This document shows positions 35,389 to 44,213 of a DNA stretch of 64,000 nucleotides, one piece after another. The stretch is from NCBI RefSeq assembly GCF_024585265.1, contig NZ_CP036533.1, positions 6,643,001 to 6,707,000 on the forward strand, written 5' to 3'. The number at the start of each line of letters is the position of its first letter. Position 1 is the first letter of the stretch. The position numbers were made by a program, and so were the translations under genes. The DNA comes from Bradyrhizobium sp. WBAH42 (GTDB taxonomy: Bacteria > Pseudomonadota > Alphaproteobacteria > Rhizobiales > Xanthobacteraceae). The notes beneath the pieces are model-generated. The model was given only the letters and a program-made list of their open reading frames with translations. It was not told where the DNA came from and searched no databases.

Positions 35389-35565
35389 TCAGGCGGCGTT
35401 CAGCTCGGCCTGATTGCACTCCCGAAAGTGATACGCGATTTCGGCGAGCGCGCGCTGCTCCCATTCTTCTGCCTGCGCCAGCCAGAACAGCCGGCGCTTC
35501 GAATCGAGCGCTGCGCGCTCGCGGCACAAGAATTCCTGACTGCGTATCTCAACCAGCCTGTTCAT
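35389..35565 (-). CDS. small hypothetical protein
   Basis: A 58-residue soluble protein beginning MNRLVEIRSQEFLCRERAAL, with a Trp/Gln/Glu-rich helix (FWLAQAEEWEQRALAEIAYH). The ATG at 35565 follows GGAG; a GTG three codons upstream overlaps that site. Similar short proteins occur widely in Bradyrhizobium. Function unknown. It is convergent with the VWA gene. Confidence 0.7.
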   Translation of the reverse strand: MNRLVEIRSQEFLCRERAALDSKRRLFWLAQAEEWEQRALAEIAYHFRECNQAELNAA

Positions 35566-35915
35566 GCACTCCACTCCTGCCGCGTGAAGTCACTGCCCGC
35601 AAATCAACCTAACAGACTCCTGAACCTCGCGTCTCATGATTTCTGTGCATATCGCGACGCAGAATGGGACAACGATACTTCCCGTGCACTGCGGGAGCTC
35701 GCATCGCAGCATCAAGTGCGGATCATCAATTAGTGATCGGAGCTCGTGCGATATTCGTGCGCAAACGATCTTAACTTTTGTGATGCAACGAAGTGCCGCA
35801 ATTTGTGAAGAGACGTTCTAAACAGCTGACCGAATTCCCGACTTATTGTCGTCGCACGGTCTTCATGCGGCGCCGCTAACAGAGGCACGCGAACCGGACG
35901 ATCGCCTGAGGCAAC
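35566..35915. other. intergenic stretch, nothing firm
   Basis: The region is moderately AT-rich and lies between divergent small genes, so promoters are likely, but no clear -35/-10 pair was fixed. Short frames here lack coding character. Confidence 0.4.
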
Positions 35916-36137
35916 ATGAGCAACGATTTCGAATTCGATCTTTCAACCGACCAGTGGGAAGCACTGAAGGCGCTTCGCAATCCGGTGTCGAATGGTCGCC
36001 TTGCGAAGGCTTATGTCGTCAAGAGCCTGGTCGAACTCGGCCTTGTCTTTGTCGATGACGGTGTCCCTGCAATGACACCGGCCGGGCGAAAGGCTTTGGT
36101 GCGCGGATCTTGCAGGTTGCTGGACCTCGCGGCCTGA
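35916..36137 (+). CDS. small hypothetical protein
   Basis: A 73-residue protein beginning MSNDFEFDLSTDQWEALKAL, with a compact basic helix (GRLAKAYVVKSLVELGLVF) and a short hairpin DDGVPAMTPAGRKAL that resembles a winged-helix wing. A DNA-binding fold is possible but not shown. GAGG lies close before the ATG. It ends 9 bases from the convergent purine permease gene. Confidence 0.7.
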   Translation: MSNDFEFDLSTDQWEALKALRNPVSNGRLAKAYVVKSLVELGLVFVDDGVPAMTPAGRKALVRGSCRLLDLAA

Positions 36138-36145
36138 CGCACACG

Positions 36146-37528
36146 TCAAAAGATCTGTGCGATCACGATGGCGTAAGCGACGAACACGGCGCCAAGTCCC
36201 CACACCATCGCTGGGATCTGCGACCGCCGACCGATGGACACTTCCAGCGCGATGTAGCTCAACGTACCCAGGGCCATTCCGTTGATGAGATTGTTGGTCA
36301 ACACGGTCACCAGCAACGTCAGCACGATCGGAACCGCATTGACGAGATCCGTCATGTCGATGCGGGCAAGCCCCTGCATCATCAGCACGCCGACGAGCAC
36401 CAGCGCCGGCGCGGTCGCTTGCGGCGGAATGATGACGAAGATTGGCCAGAAGAACAGCGCGAGAAAGAAGAATCCCGCAACGGTCAGCGAAGTCAGGCCG
36501 GTGCGACCGCCGGCCTGCACACCGGTGATGGATTCGATATAAGCCGTGACGACGGACGTCCCGAGCAGCGGCCCCACGATCGAAGCCGTCGCGTCGGTCG
36601 CGAAGGCCGCCGTGGCGTTCGGGATCGAGCCATCGGGCTTGCGCAAATTGGCAGCGCCCGTCACGCCGATCAGCGTGCCCAGCGTCGAAAAGAATTCGGC
36701 GCACAGGAAATAGAACAGCAGCGGCAGCGCCACAACGAAATGGCTGAAGAGATACTCGATATCGAGGGCCATGAAGGTGCTGGTCGGCCAGCGCGGCCAC
36801 GACAGGATGGCCGATGGCATCGACGTCACCATCTTGCCGTTGGCGCCAGGAACGAAGAAGCCGATCGCGGTCAGCAACACGATCGACAGGATCAGCGCCG
36901 CCGGCACTCGGCGCGCCACCAGTACCGGCGTGAGCAGGAGTCCGAACAACGTCAGCAGCACCGGCGGGCTGCGCAACGATCCCATGGCGATGTAGGTCGA
37001 CGGATTCTGGACGACGAATCCCGCGCCTCGCAGCGCAATGAAGACGATGAGGGTCCCGACCGCCGCCTGGATGCCGATCTTCAGCGCTTCGGGCACATCC
37101 TTCGCGACCTTCTCCCGCAGTTTCGACAGGCTGAGGATCAGGAATAGCACGCCGGTGAAGGCGACCATGGCAAGCGCGCCCTGCCAGGGCATGCCCATCT
37201 GTTTGACGATGACATAGGTGAAGATGACGTTCGAACCCATCGCCGGCGCTACGGCGAGCGGCAGATTGGCCCACAACCCCATCAGCACCGAGCCGAAGAT
37301 CGCCGCCAGCGCCGTGGCGCTGACGAGATCGGCACGATCCATTCCGGCGTTGGACATGATCGCGGGGTTGACGGCGATGATATAGGCCATTGCCGCAAAC
37401 GTGGTGGCTCCGGCCATCATCTCGCGCCCGACGCTCGTGCCGCGCTCGGAGAGGCGAAAGACGCGATCGAGCAGCTTCGCGGCTGCCGGCTGCGCGGAGG
37501 CGGCTTGCGGCTTCGTCATCTCGTTCAT
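36146..37528 (-). CDS. NCS2/AzgA-family purine permease
   Basis: A 460-residue inner-membrane transporter with about 12-14 hydrophobic segments. It shows the AzgA-like N-terminus (GTSVGREMMAGATTFAAMAY, IIAVNPAIM) and the substrate-site blocks ALKIGIQAAVGTLIVFIALR and PLLGTSVVTAYIESITGVQA, typical of hypoxanthine/guanine/adenine permeases. It lies 13 bases after the adenine deaminase gene, in one operon with the TetR gene. The context supports adenine or hypoxanthine uptake feeding the deaminase. The precise base preference cannot be read from the sequence. Confidence 0.93.
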   Translation of the reverse strand: MNEMTKPQAASAQPAAAKLLDRVFRLSERGTSVGREMMAGATTFAAMAYIIAVNPAIMSNAGMDRADLVSATALAAIFGSVLMGLWANLPLAVAPAMGSNVIFTYVIVKQMGMPWQGALAMVAFTGVLFLILSLSKLREKVAKDVPEALKIGIQAAVGTLIVFIALRGAGFVVQNPSTYIAMGSLRSPPVLLTLFGLLLTPVLVARRVPAALILSIVLLTAIGFFVPGANGKMVTSMPSAILSWPRWPTSTFMALDIEYLFSHFVVALPLLFYFLCAEFFSTLGTLIGVTGAANLRKPDGSIPNATAAFATDATASIVGPLLGTSVVTAYIESITGVQAGGRTGLTSLTVAGFFFLALFFWPIFVIIPPQATAPALVLVGVLMMQGLARIDMTDLVNAVPIVLTLLVTVLTNNLINGMALGTLSYIALEVSIGRRSQIPAMVWGLGAVFVAYAIVIAQIF

Positions 37529-37541
37529 CCCTGTCCTCCCC

Positions 37542-39407
37542 CTACCAGACCACCGGGTGTGCTTCGCCGGTCTGCACGTTGATGAAACCGAGCGGTGCCT
37601 GCTCGCACGGCGCTACCAGCACCCAGCTCCAAGGCGCGCAGGTCAGCGTTGCAAACATCAGCCGTTCCGGGAATCCCGGATACCAGCGCGGCCGGAATGT
37701 CGGCTCGTACATCCAGTCGACCTTGCGCCCTTCTGCGTAGAGCGCCTGCATCTCGGCATCGAGCGCTTGCGCGGAGCGGCAGCTCATCAGCCCGCCGACC
37801 TCGAACCGCACGGTGGCGACGAGCTCGCCTTCGCGCACCAGCGCCCATCCGCCTTGAAGTTCGACCAGCGCGTTCACCGCCTTTGCCATCGCCGCGTCGG
37901 ACGAGCCGACCACCCAGAGATTGTGCTTGTCGTGCGCCACCGAGCAGGCGAGCGCCGTCTCCGGCGTACGCGGGCCACAGCCGCGCCAGAACATCTTTGC
38001 GATGCGCCCGTCGCCGGAGAACCGGTCGACGATGGCAAATTTTGTGATGGCCTCGCTCTCGTCGCGCTGCACCGCCCCGTCGCGCACCGGCAGGTCGAGC
38101 GTGTAGAACTCAGGATGCCAATGGAAGGGGCGGATCACCGCCGCTTTCATCGTGGCGCGCCCTGACTCGGCCCGCAGCTCGAAATCCTCAGGGTTGATCG
38201 TGCGCCTGATATTGACGGTCTTGGTCGCCCATTGTGGCCATTCGATCTTGGGCACTTGGCCGAGATAGCGCATGCCCTCGGACACCTGCGCGCCGTCGGC
38301 CCACACTTCGGCGATCGTAAGCTTGGCAACATCGGACAGCAGCACGACATCGCCGAAGCGCCCCGGCGCTAGACTGCCGACGAACGGCGTGAGACGCATG
38401 TGCCGTGCCGGATTGATGGTGAGGCACTGGATCGCGATTTCCGGCGCAAGGCCGGCCTCGATCGCGACCCGCGCATTATGATCGCTCGCGCCGAGTTCGA
38501 GCGTGTGGCTGGCACTGCGGTCATCGGTGGTGAACGCAACCTGCGACCAGTCCTGCAAACCCTTCGCGAGCAACCATTTGACGATCTCGTCCATGGCGTA
38601 GACGCGCAGCTCGACAAAGAGACCGCGCGTGAGCTTGTCCCAGGTTTCCTCGGGCGTCTGCACCTCGTGGTCGGACGCGAGCCCGGCCGCGGCAAAGGCG
38701 TTGATGGACGGCAGATCCCGCAGGCCCGACGCGTGGCCCTCGACGACGCCGCGCGCAGCGAAAGTCGCCTCGATCATGCCCCAGAGCCGCTTGTAGGATG
38801 GGTTGTCGGGATTCCACACCGCCGGCCAGTCCATGACCTCGTCGAGGCCGGTGACCATCAGGCTTTCGCTCATGAAGCGCGCCTGTTCGTCGCGGCCATA
38901 CCAGCCGCCGCCCCACTCATAGGCGGTCGGCGGCACAGCCGAGCCGGGTTGCGGAAAGATCTTCAGCGGCGAGCCGCGACGGCGTGCCTCGAACCAGAAT
39001 TCGAGATTGCGCGCACCGTTGACGTTGGAGAATTCGTGGCTCGCCTCGCAGGTCCAGGTATTGCCGTGCGGCAGCACCAGCGCCGCTTCCCATTCGGGCG
39101 TCAGATGCGAGCTTTCGATATGCTTGTGCACCTCACCGAAGCCGGGCACAGCTGCAAGATCCGGCCGATGCATACGCTCGCGGACCTCGCCGGGATAACT
39201 GCCGGCCGGGCCCACCCACGCGATCCGCCGGCCCTTGAAGACGATCTCCTGGTCCTCGCTCCACGTGCGGCTGTGCACGTCGAGCAATTTGCCGACCCGC
39301 AACGAACGATCGGCCGGGCGACGACCGAGCGCCGTCAGCACCAGGTCCTGGCGAACGCGCACCTCGTCAGGCGCATTGATCAGGAGATCGTCGGGTATCG
39401 CGTTCAT
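37542..39407 (-). CDS. ade: adenine deaminase
   Basis: A 621-residue amidohydrolase-superfamily enzyme converting adenine to hypoxanthine and ammonia in the cytosol. The metal-binding segment reads VPGFGEVHKHIESSHLTP (about 88), where most homologues have DAHVH; the two His and the IESS block are kept. Further signs are ASDHEVQTPEETWDKL and ELGASDHNARVAIEAGLAPE, then TINPARHMRLTPFVGSLAPG (about 340) and the C-terminal domain with EGELVATVRFEVGGLMS. The length is slightly above the usual 570-600. It starts 12 bases after the TetR gene and is followed by the purine permease, giving a regulator-enzyme-transporter operon. Confidence 0.93.
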   Translation of the reverse strand: MNAIPDDLLINAPDEVRVRQDLVLTALGRRPADRSLRVGKLLDVHSRTWSEDQEIVFKGRRIAWVGPAGSYPGEVRERMHRPDLAAVPGFGEVHKHIESSHLTPEWEAALVLPHGNTWTCEASHEFSNVNGARNLEFWFEARRRGSPLKIFPQPGSAVPPTAYEWGGGWYGRDEQARFMSESLMVTGLDEVMDWPAVWNPDNPSYKRLWGMIEATFAARGVVEGHASGLRDLPSINAFAAAGLASDHEVQTPEETWDKLTRGLFVELRVYAMDEIVKWLLAKGLQDWSQVAFTTDDRSASHTLELGASDHNARVAIEAGLAPEIAIQCLTINPARHMRLTPFVGSLAPGRFGDVVLLSDVAKLTIAEVWADGAQVSEGMRYLGQVPKIEWPQWATKTVNIRRTINPEDFELRAESGRATMKAAVIRPFHWHPEFYTLDLPVRDGAVQRDESEAITKFAIVDRFSGDGRIAKMFWRGCGPRTPETALACSVAHDKHNLWVVGSSDAAMAKAVNALVELQGGWALVREGELVATVRFEVGGLMSCRSAQALDAEMQALYAEGRKVDWMYEPTFRPRWYPGFPERLMFATLTCAPWSWVLVAPCEQAPLGFINVQTGEAHPVVW

Positions 39408-39419
39408 GGCTGCCTCACT

Positions 39420-40082
39420 CTATGCCGGTGCTTTCGCAGCCGCGGTCCGCTTCCGAGGTGGTTTGCGCCCCTTGCCGGCGCGCGCAGCAGCGGCATCGCG
39501 CTGACGCACATCCTTCAAAAGGGTCGTGAGCGCCCATTCGATCGCGTCGGCGATCTCGGAGCTCGTCATGCCGAAATCCTCGCGCATCGCGTTCCAGGCC
39601 AGCACGTTGTTGAGGTAGGACGCGAGAGCTTCGGCCTGGCGGACGTCCTTGGCGGGGAGATGGCGCACGAGCGGCGCCATCGCCTTGCGATGCTGGTCAA
39701 TTAGGTGCCGTCTGAAGCCTGCACGCACCCGGCGCCCCACCCGCGTTATCGCAATGGCGCGCGCCAGATGCGGATGACGGTCGAACCGCTTGCACAGCTT
39801 GCGGAAGATCTCGGGAAGCTCGTCGGGCGAGGTGAAGGGAATGTAGCTGAAGACGTTGTTCTCGATCCACTCGCCGGCCGCGGCGAACAGCTCCGCACGG
39901 GTCTTGAAGTGCCGATAGATGGTTCGCTCGGCCACCTTCGCGCGCTTGGCCACCGCGGCCATGGAGATGTCGTCGGCCTCCTCGTCCTCGAGCGTCGCAA
40001 CAAAAGCGGCAACGATGCGCTGCCGCGTCATCTCGGCATATTCGTCACGAATGCTGACGGTATGTCGCTCTGCTGTACTCAT
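39420..40082 (-). CDS. TetR-family regulator of the adenine operon
   Basis: A 220-residue TetR protein. The DNA-binding part (about 20-65) shows RIVAAFVATLEDEEADDISM and AAVAKRAKVAERTIYRHFKT; the C-terminal ligand domain is unassigned. The basic tail (RAGKGRKPPRKRTAAAKA) is unusual. The ATG at 40082 lies inside a 16-bp palindrome, so the protein could block its own transcription or translation start. An upstream GTG at 40118 is the alternative. It heads the operon with adenine deaminase and the permease and is divergent from formamidase. A purine or purine derivative is the likely inducer; this is inference. Confidence 0.87.
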   Translation of the reverse strand: MSTAERHTVSIRDEYAEMTRQRIVAAFVATLEDEEADDISMAAVAKRAKVAERTIYRHFKTRAELFAAAGEWIENNVFSYIPFTSPDELPEIFRKLCKRFDRHPHLARAIAITRVGRRVRAGFRRHLIDQHRKAMAPLVRHLPAKDVRQAEALASYLNNVLAWNAMREDFGMTSSEIADAIEWALTTLLKDVRQRDAAAARAGKGRKPPRKRTAAAKAPA

Positions 40083-40097
40083 GTCATAAGTCTGACA
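40082..40097. promoter_or_regulatory. palindromic candidate operator for the TetR protein
   Basis: TGTCATAAGTCTGACA is an inverted repeat with 5-bp arms (TGTCA/TGACA) and a 6-base centre. It begins on the TetR start codon and lies between the divergent TetR-ade-permease operon and the formamidase gene. Size and position suit a TetR-family autoregulatory site. Confidence 0.5.
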
Positions 40098-40302
40098 CCG
40101 GCCGATTTTGCGGGTCAAGCCGAGACTTGAGGCACGTGGCGCTGCAAGAATAGGCGCCCGCCGGCTCGGGGGAACTGGTACCCCGCGTCAGCACGACGGT
40201 CACTGCCGCCTGAAAAATGGACTTTTGCGCATCGCCAAAATCGGATTTGCTCCGCCGAGAACTGCGCGCAACGGCGCCGCGCGGATAGCAAGGGAGCTGA
40301 TC

Positions 40303-41316
40303 ATGAACGGGCTTGGCGGACTGAACAAATCGCCTGAGGGCGTCGTGATTGGGCTGGTTCAGTTGCAGCTACCGAACGTCGTCACCCGCGCCGATCTCGC
40401 CAGGCAAACCGAGCGCATCGCCTGGATGGTCGGCAAGGCCCGCCGCAATCTCTCCACCATGGATCTGGTGGTCTTCCCCGAATACTCGCTGCACGGCCTC
40501 TCGATGGACACCAATCCGGAGATCATGTGTCGGCTTGACGGACCGGAGGTCGCGGCCTTCAAGCAAGCCTGTGTCGACAACAAGATCTGGGGCTGCTTCT
40601 CCATCATGGAGTTCAACCCGCATGGCAATCCCTACAACTCGGGCCTGATCATCGACGACCACGGCGAGATCAAGCTCTACTACCGAAAGCTTCATCCCTG
40701 GATTCCGGTCGAGCCATGGGAGCCCGGTGACATCGGCATTCCCGTGATCGAGGGCCCGAAGGGCGCCAGGATCGCGCTGATCATCTGCCATGACGGCATG
40801 TTCCCGGAGATGGCACGGGAATGCGCCTACAAAGGCGCGGAGATCATGATCCGCACCGCCGGCTACACCGCGCCGATCCGCGAAGCCTGGCGCTTCACCA
40901 ACCAGGCCAATTCGTTTCAGAACCTGATGGTCACCGCGAATGTCTGCATGTGCGGCTCGGACGGCTCGTTCGATTCCATGGGCGAAGGCATGATTGTCAA
41001 TTTCGACGGCACCGTGCTGGCGCACGGCACGACCGGCCGCGCCGACGAGATCATCACCGCAGAGGTGCGGCCGGACCTCGTACGCGAGGCGCGCATCAAC
41101 TGGGGCGTCGAAAACAACATCTACCAGCTCTGGCACCGCGGCTATGTCGCGGTGAAGGGCGGCGCGATGGACTGCCCCTACACCTTCATGCAGGACATGG
41201 TCGCCGGCACCTTCCGACTGCCGTGGGAAGACCAGGTCAAGGTCACCGACGGCACCTCGTGCGGCTTCCCGGCCCCGACGCGGATGTTCGGCAAGACGGC
41301 GAAGGCGGCGGAATAA
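40303..41316 (+). CDS. amiF: formamidase (AmiF type, nitrilase superfamily)
   Basis: A 337-residue nitrilase-fold amidase. The Glu-Lys-Cys triad is visible: Glu in LVVFPEYSLHGLS (about 60), Lys in IKLYYRKLHPWIPVEPW (about 133), and Cys in ALIICHDGMFPEMAREC (about 166). The motifs CFSIMEFNPHGNPYNSG and the ending WEDQVKVTDGTSCGFPAP match formamidase AmiF rather than AmiE. It hydrolyses formamide to formate and ammonia in the cytosol. GGGAG lies 7 bases before the ATG at 40303. It is divergent from the TetR operon and upstream of dctA. Why formamidase sits with purine genes is not clear; nitrogen scavenging is the common theme. Confidence 0.9.
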   Translation: MNGLGGLNKSPEGVVIGLVQLQLPNVVTRADLARQTERIAWMVGKARRNLSTMDLVVFPEYSLHGLSMDTNPEIMCRLDGPEVAAFKQACVDNKIWGCFSIMEFNPHGNPYNSGLIIDDHGEIKLYYRKLHPWIPVEPWEPGDIGIPVIEGPKGARIALIICHDGMFPEMARECAYKGAEIMIRTAGYTAPIREAWRFTNQANSFQNLMVTANVCMCGSDGSFDSMGEGMIVNFDGTVLAHGTTGRADEIITAEVRPDLVREARINWGVENNIYQLWHRGYVAVKGGAMDCPYTFMQDMVAGTFRLPWEDQVKVTDGTSCGFPAPTRMFGKTAKAAE

Positions 41317-41346
41317 CCCGGTTTCTCGGGCGTGACCGCGACATTC

Positions 41347-41361
41347 TGGCACGGTTGTTGC
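41347..41361 (+). promoter_or_regulatory. sigma-54 (RpoN) promoter of dctA
   Basis: TGGCACGGTTGTTGC matches the -24/-12 consensus almost perfectly: GG at 41348-41349 and GC at 41360-41361 with exactly 10 bases between, followed by T. The expected transcription start is near 41373, 28 bases before the dctA ATG. In rhizobia dctA is known to be driven by sigma-54 with DctD, which supports the reading. Confidence 0.85.
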
Positions 41362-41400
41362 TCCTCTCTGACGTCCAGGACGTGTCAAAGGGGAGTGACC

Positions 41401-42720
41401 ATGTCGACCATCGCCGCGGCACCCGCCGCCGAGCCGAAGCCGCTCTACACCTCGCTGTTCGTCCAGGTCTTGGCTGCGCTGGTGCTTGGCGTCATCCTGG
41501 GGATGGCCGTTCCGAACTTCGCCATCAGCCTCAAGATCCTCAGCGATGCCTTCCTGAAGCTGATCTCGATGATCGTGGCGCCGATCGTGTTCTGCGTCGT
41601 CGTGCATGGCATTGCCGGCGCCGGCGATCTCAAGAAGGTCGGCCGCGTCGGCGTCAAGGCGTTGATCTATTTCGAGATCATGACGACGGTGGCCCTCGTG
41701 GTCGGCCTCTTGCTCGCCTACATCTTCGGTCCCGGCCACGGCATGAACATCGATCCCTCGACGCTGGATGCCAAGGCGCTCAACACTTATGCCGACAACG
41801 CCCACAAGCTCTCCGGCGGCGGCATCGGTGCCTTCCTGATGAACGTGATTCCGACCACCTCCTTCGATGCGCTGTCGCGTAACGACGTGCTTCAGGTGCT
41901 GTTCTTCGCGGTGCTGTTCGGCATCGGTCTCGCGCTCGTCGGCGGCGAGAAGGGCGCGCTCGTCACCTCCATGATCGACGCAGCCTCCACCGTGCTGTTC
42001 CGCGTCATGGGGCTCATTGTGCGGGTTGCGCCGCTCGGCGTGCTCGGCGCGGTCGCCTACACGGTCGGCAAATATGGCGTCGGCTCGCTGAAGCAGCTCG
42101 TGTCGCTGGTGATGCTGTTCTACGTCTCGGTCGGCATCTTCGTGCTCGGTGTGCTCGGCGGCGTGATGGCGCTCGCCGGCATCAACATCCTCAAGTTCCT
42201 CGCCTACCTGCGCGAGGAGCTGACCATCGTGCTGGCGACGGCATCCTCGGACGCGGTGCTGCCCCAGATCATGAAGAAGCTGGAGCGCATGGGCGTGAAG
42301 GATTCCGTCGTCGGTCTCGTCATTCCGACCGGCTATTCCTTCAACCTCGACGCCTTCTCGATCTACCTCACGCTCGCCGTCGTCTTCATTGCGCAGGCCA
42401 CCAACACGCCGTTGTCGTTCGGCGACCTGCTGCTGGTGCTCGGCGTGTCCCTGATCACGTCGAAGGGCGCACATGGCGTGCCGGGCTCGGCGATCGTGAT
42501 CCTGGCGGCGACCTTGAACGCGGTGCCGAGCATCCCTGCGATCGGCCTCGTGCTGGTGCTGTCGGTCGACTGGTTCATCGGCATGGCCCGCGCGCTCGGC
42601 AACCTCGTCGGCAATTGCGTCGCAACCGTCGTGGTCGCGGCCTGGGAAGGCGATCTCGACCGCAGCAAGGCAGCCAAGGTGCTGGAGGGCGGCGAGGTGG
42701 TCGACGTGACCGCGGGATAG
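41401..42720 (+). CDS. dctA: C4-dicarboxylate:cation symporter DctA
   Basis: A 439-residue DAACS-family inner-membrane symporter. Diagnostic blocks are FLKLISMIVAPIVFCVVVHG (about 50), the Ser-rich hairpin LATASSDAVLPQIMKKLERM (about 278), the substrate motif PTGYSFNLDAFSIYLTLAVV (about 310) and ITSKGAHGVPGSAIVILAAT (about 355). It imports succinate, malate and fumarate, and in some bacteria orotate. GGGGAG lies just before the ATG at 41401. A sigma-54 promoter lies 40 bases upstream. It may supply carbon skeletons for ammonia assimilation while purines supply nitrogen. The nearby dctBD regulators are not in the window. Confidence 0.95.
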   Translation: MSTIAAAPAAEPKPLYTSLFVQVLAALVLGVILGMAVPNFAISLKILSDAFLKLISMIVAPIVFCVVVHGIAGAGDLKKVGRVGVKALIYFEIMTTVALVVGLLLAYIFGPGHGMNIDPSTLDAKALNTYADNAHKLSGGGIGAFLMNVIPTTSFDALSRNDVLQVLFFAVLFGIGLALVGGEKGALVTSMIDAASTVLFRVMGLIVRVAPLGVLGAVAYTVGKYGVGSLKQLVSLVMLFYVSVGIFVLGVLGGVMALAGINILKFLAYLREELTIVLATASSDAVLPQIMKKLERMGVKDSVVGLVIPTGYSFNLDAFSIYLTLAVVFIAQATNTPLSFGDLLLVLGVSLITSKGAHGVPGSAIVILAATLNAVPSIPAIGLVLVLSVDWFIGMARALGNLVGNCVATVVVAAWEGDLDRSKAAKVLEGGEVVDVTAG

Positions 42721-42732
42721 CGGTTCGCGGGA

Positions 42733-44106
42733 TCAGTCATTCCACTGGAGGAGTGGCGTGCCGTACGCCCGCCTCCAAACCGACAGGAAGCGCGGAAACC
42801 ACGAGTGGGCCACGGCGCCCTTATAGGCCCAGGTGCGATACTTCAGACCCTGCTCCGAGATCAGCTCCTGATAGCCGCCGTGGACCTCGGTCGCGGTGCG
42901 AATGTCCTTCAGGATTCCTTGCGCGCAGGCCCGGTAGTTCTCGCTCCCTGAGGCCTCATCAAAGTCGAGCATACGATCCGCAAACTCGACGTTGAATGTC
43001 GGCCAGGAGGAGCGCCCCTGATAGGCGGGCGCCGCGATCTTGTGGATGATCTTGTTGCGCGGATTATCCGCCGACACCAGGAAGTGGAACGTGCTGGGAA
43101 TGCGAAACCGCGGTTCGGCGATGATCAGATCCGCCGTGGTCGCGAACAGCGCGCGCTCGCTCGCCTCGCTCATAGCCCAGAAGCCGCGATGCACGCTGAC
43201 GAAATCCAATGCGACCGACGATGCCGGTGAGCTCGCCGGGCCGTCCAGGGAATGCCTGATATAGCCGTCCTTCCCGAACAGGCGGAGCAGGTCCCTCTTG
43301 TACTGCGCGAGGTCGCGCCCGAGCAGCCGCTTCAACTCGTTCTCGCCGACAATTCCGAGCTGCACGCCCCACACGAAGGTCGTGTAGACGCAGGCATTGG
43401 TGACGAAACGCCGGCGCTCGGCGCGGGTATCCGTCGCCGCGGAGCGCGGGCCGGTGGAGTCGCACAGCAAATATCTGGTGCCGTCAGCGTCGAATGCCTC
43501 CAGCTCGCTCGCAAGCTTCAGGATCGCGCGCTTCAGGTCTCCGCCATATTCGGCCAGCAGCAAGCGGCCGGCATGCGCGCATTGCGACATCGCCAGGTAG
43601 GATGACGCCCTCTGCTCGGCAGAGAGCATCTGCTGCAGACCGGCGAGAATGCCGAGCAGCGTATCCGAGGGCCGGGAGAAATAGTTCACGCCGAGATACC
43701 GGCCGCGCCCGGCCGGAACGATGGTCGTCGTCACGACGTCGGCGCGAACTGCCTCCAGCAGCAGGCGAACGCTCTTTTCGAGCAGACGGACCCGTCGCAC
43801 CGCGTCCTGCGAGTCCATGATCGTCTCGGGATCGAGCACGTCAGGATAGAACCAGGCGAAGTCGCGGGGGTAATAGGCCGATGCGTGCGGCGCGCCCGTG
43901 ACCAGGAAGGCCTCGGTCACGGAAAAGGCACTGTCCATCGAGTGCCGATAGAGGTCCTCGATGGCCGACAACGAATGGGGCGATTGTCTCAGAAATCGAT
44001 CACCGAGAAAATTGACCGCCTGAAGGGCGTTGGCGACGAAGGTCGCAGCCATCCCTTGGTAGAACCGGTTCTCACGATGTGATGGAAAAGAGATGTCGCT
44101 GTTCAT
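42733..44106 (-). CDS. uncharacterised protein, possible six-hairpin glycosidase-like fold
   Basis: A 457-residue soluble protein without signal peptide. Tracts such as ASAYYPRDFAWFYPDVLDPE, FVTNACVYTTFVWGVQLGIV and AYQGRSSWPTFNVEFADRML, with many Trp/Tyr/Asp residues in helical hairpins, recall (alpha/alpha)6-barrel glycoside hydrolases such as trehalase-like or GH15-like proteins, but I cannot assign a family. The ATG at 44106 is preferred over the TTG at 44115. It is convergent with dctA and surrounded by purine/ureide genes. A role in that pathway is not supported by any motif. Confidence 0.7.
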   Translation of the reverse strand: MNSDISFPSHRENRFYQGMAATFVANALQAVNFLGDRFLRQSPHSLSAIEDLYRHSMDSAFSVTEAFLVTGAPHASAYYPRDFAWFYPDVLDPETIMDSQDAVRRVRLLEKSVRLLLEAVRADVVTTTIVPAGRGRYLGVNYFSRPSDTLLGILAGLQQMLSAEQRASSYLAMSQCAHAGRLLLAEYGGDLKRAILKLASELEAFDADGTRYLLCDSTGPRSAATDTRAERRRFVTNACVYTTFVWGVQLGIVGENELKRLLGRDLAQYKRDLLRLFGKDGYIRHSLDGPASSPASSVALDFVSVHRGFWAMSEASERALFATTADLIIAEPRFRIPSTFHFLVSADNPRNKIIHKIAAPAYQGRSSWPTFNVEFADRMLDFDEASGSENYRACAQGILKDIRTATEVHGGYQELISEQGLKYRTWAYKGAVAHSWFPRFLSVWRRAYGTPLLQWND

Positions 44107-44213
44107 GTCCGTCAATCGGCTGATTGTCTCGTGAGCCTCGCGATGATGGCCACCATTCTAAACATGACTGATTCGTATCTCTACCCGGTGACTTGCGGGT
44201 TCGTGACGCTTGC

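Noticed and set aside
40369..42474. 701-residue minus-strand frame, rich in His, Asp and Glu
   Set aside because: It is antisense to formamidase and dctA, both certain. Its composition is that of mirrored codons.
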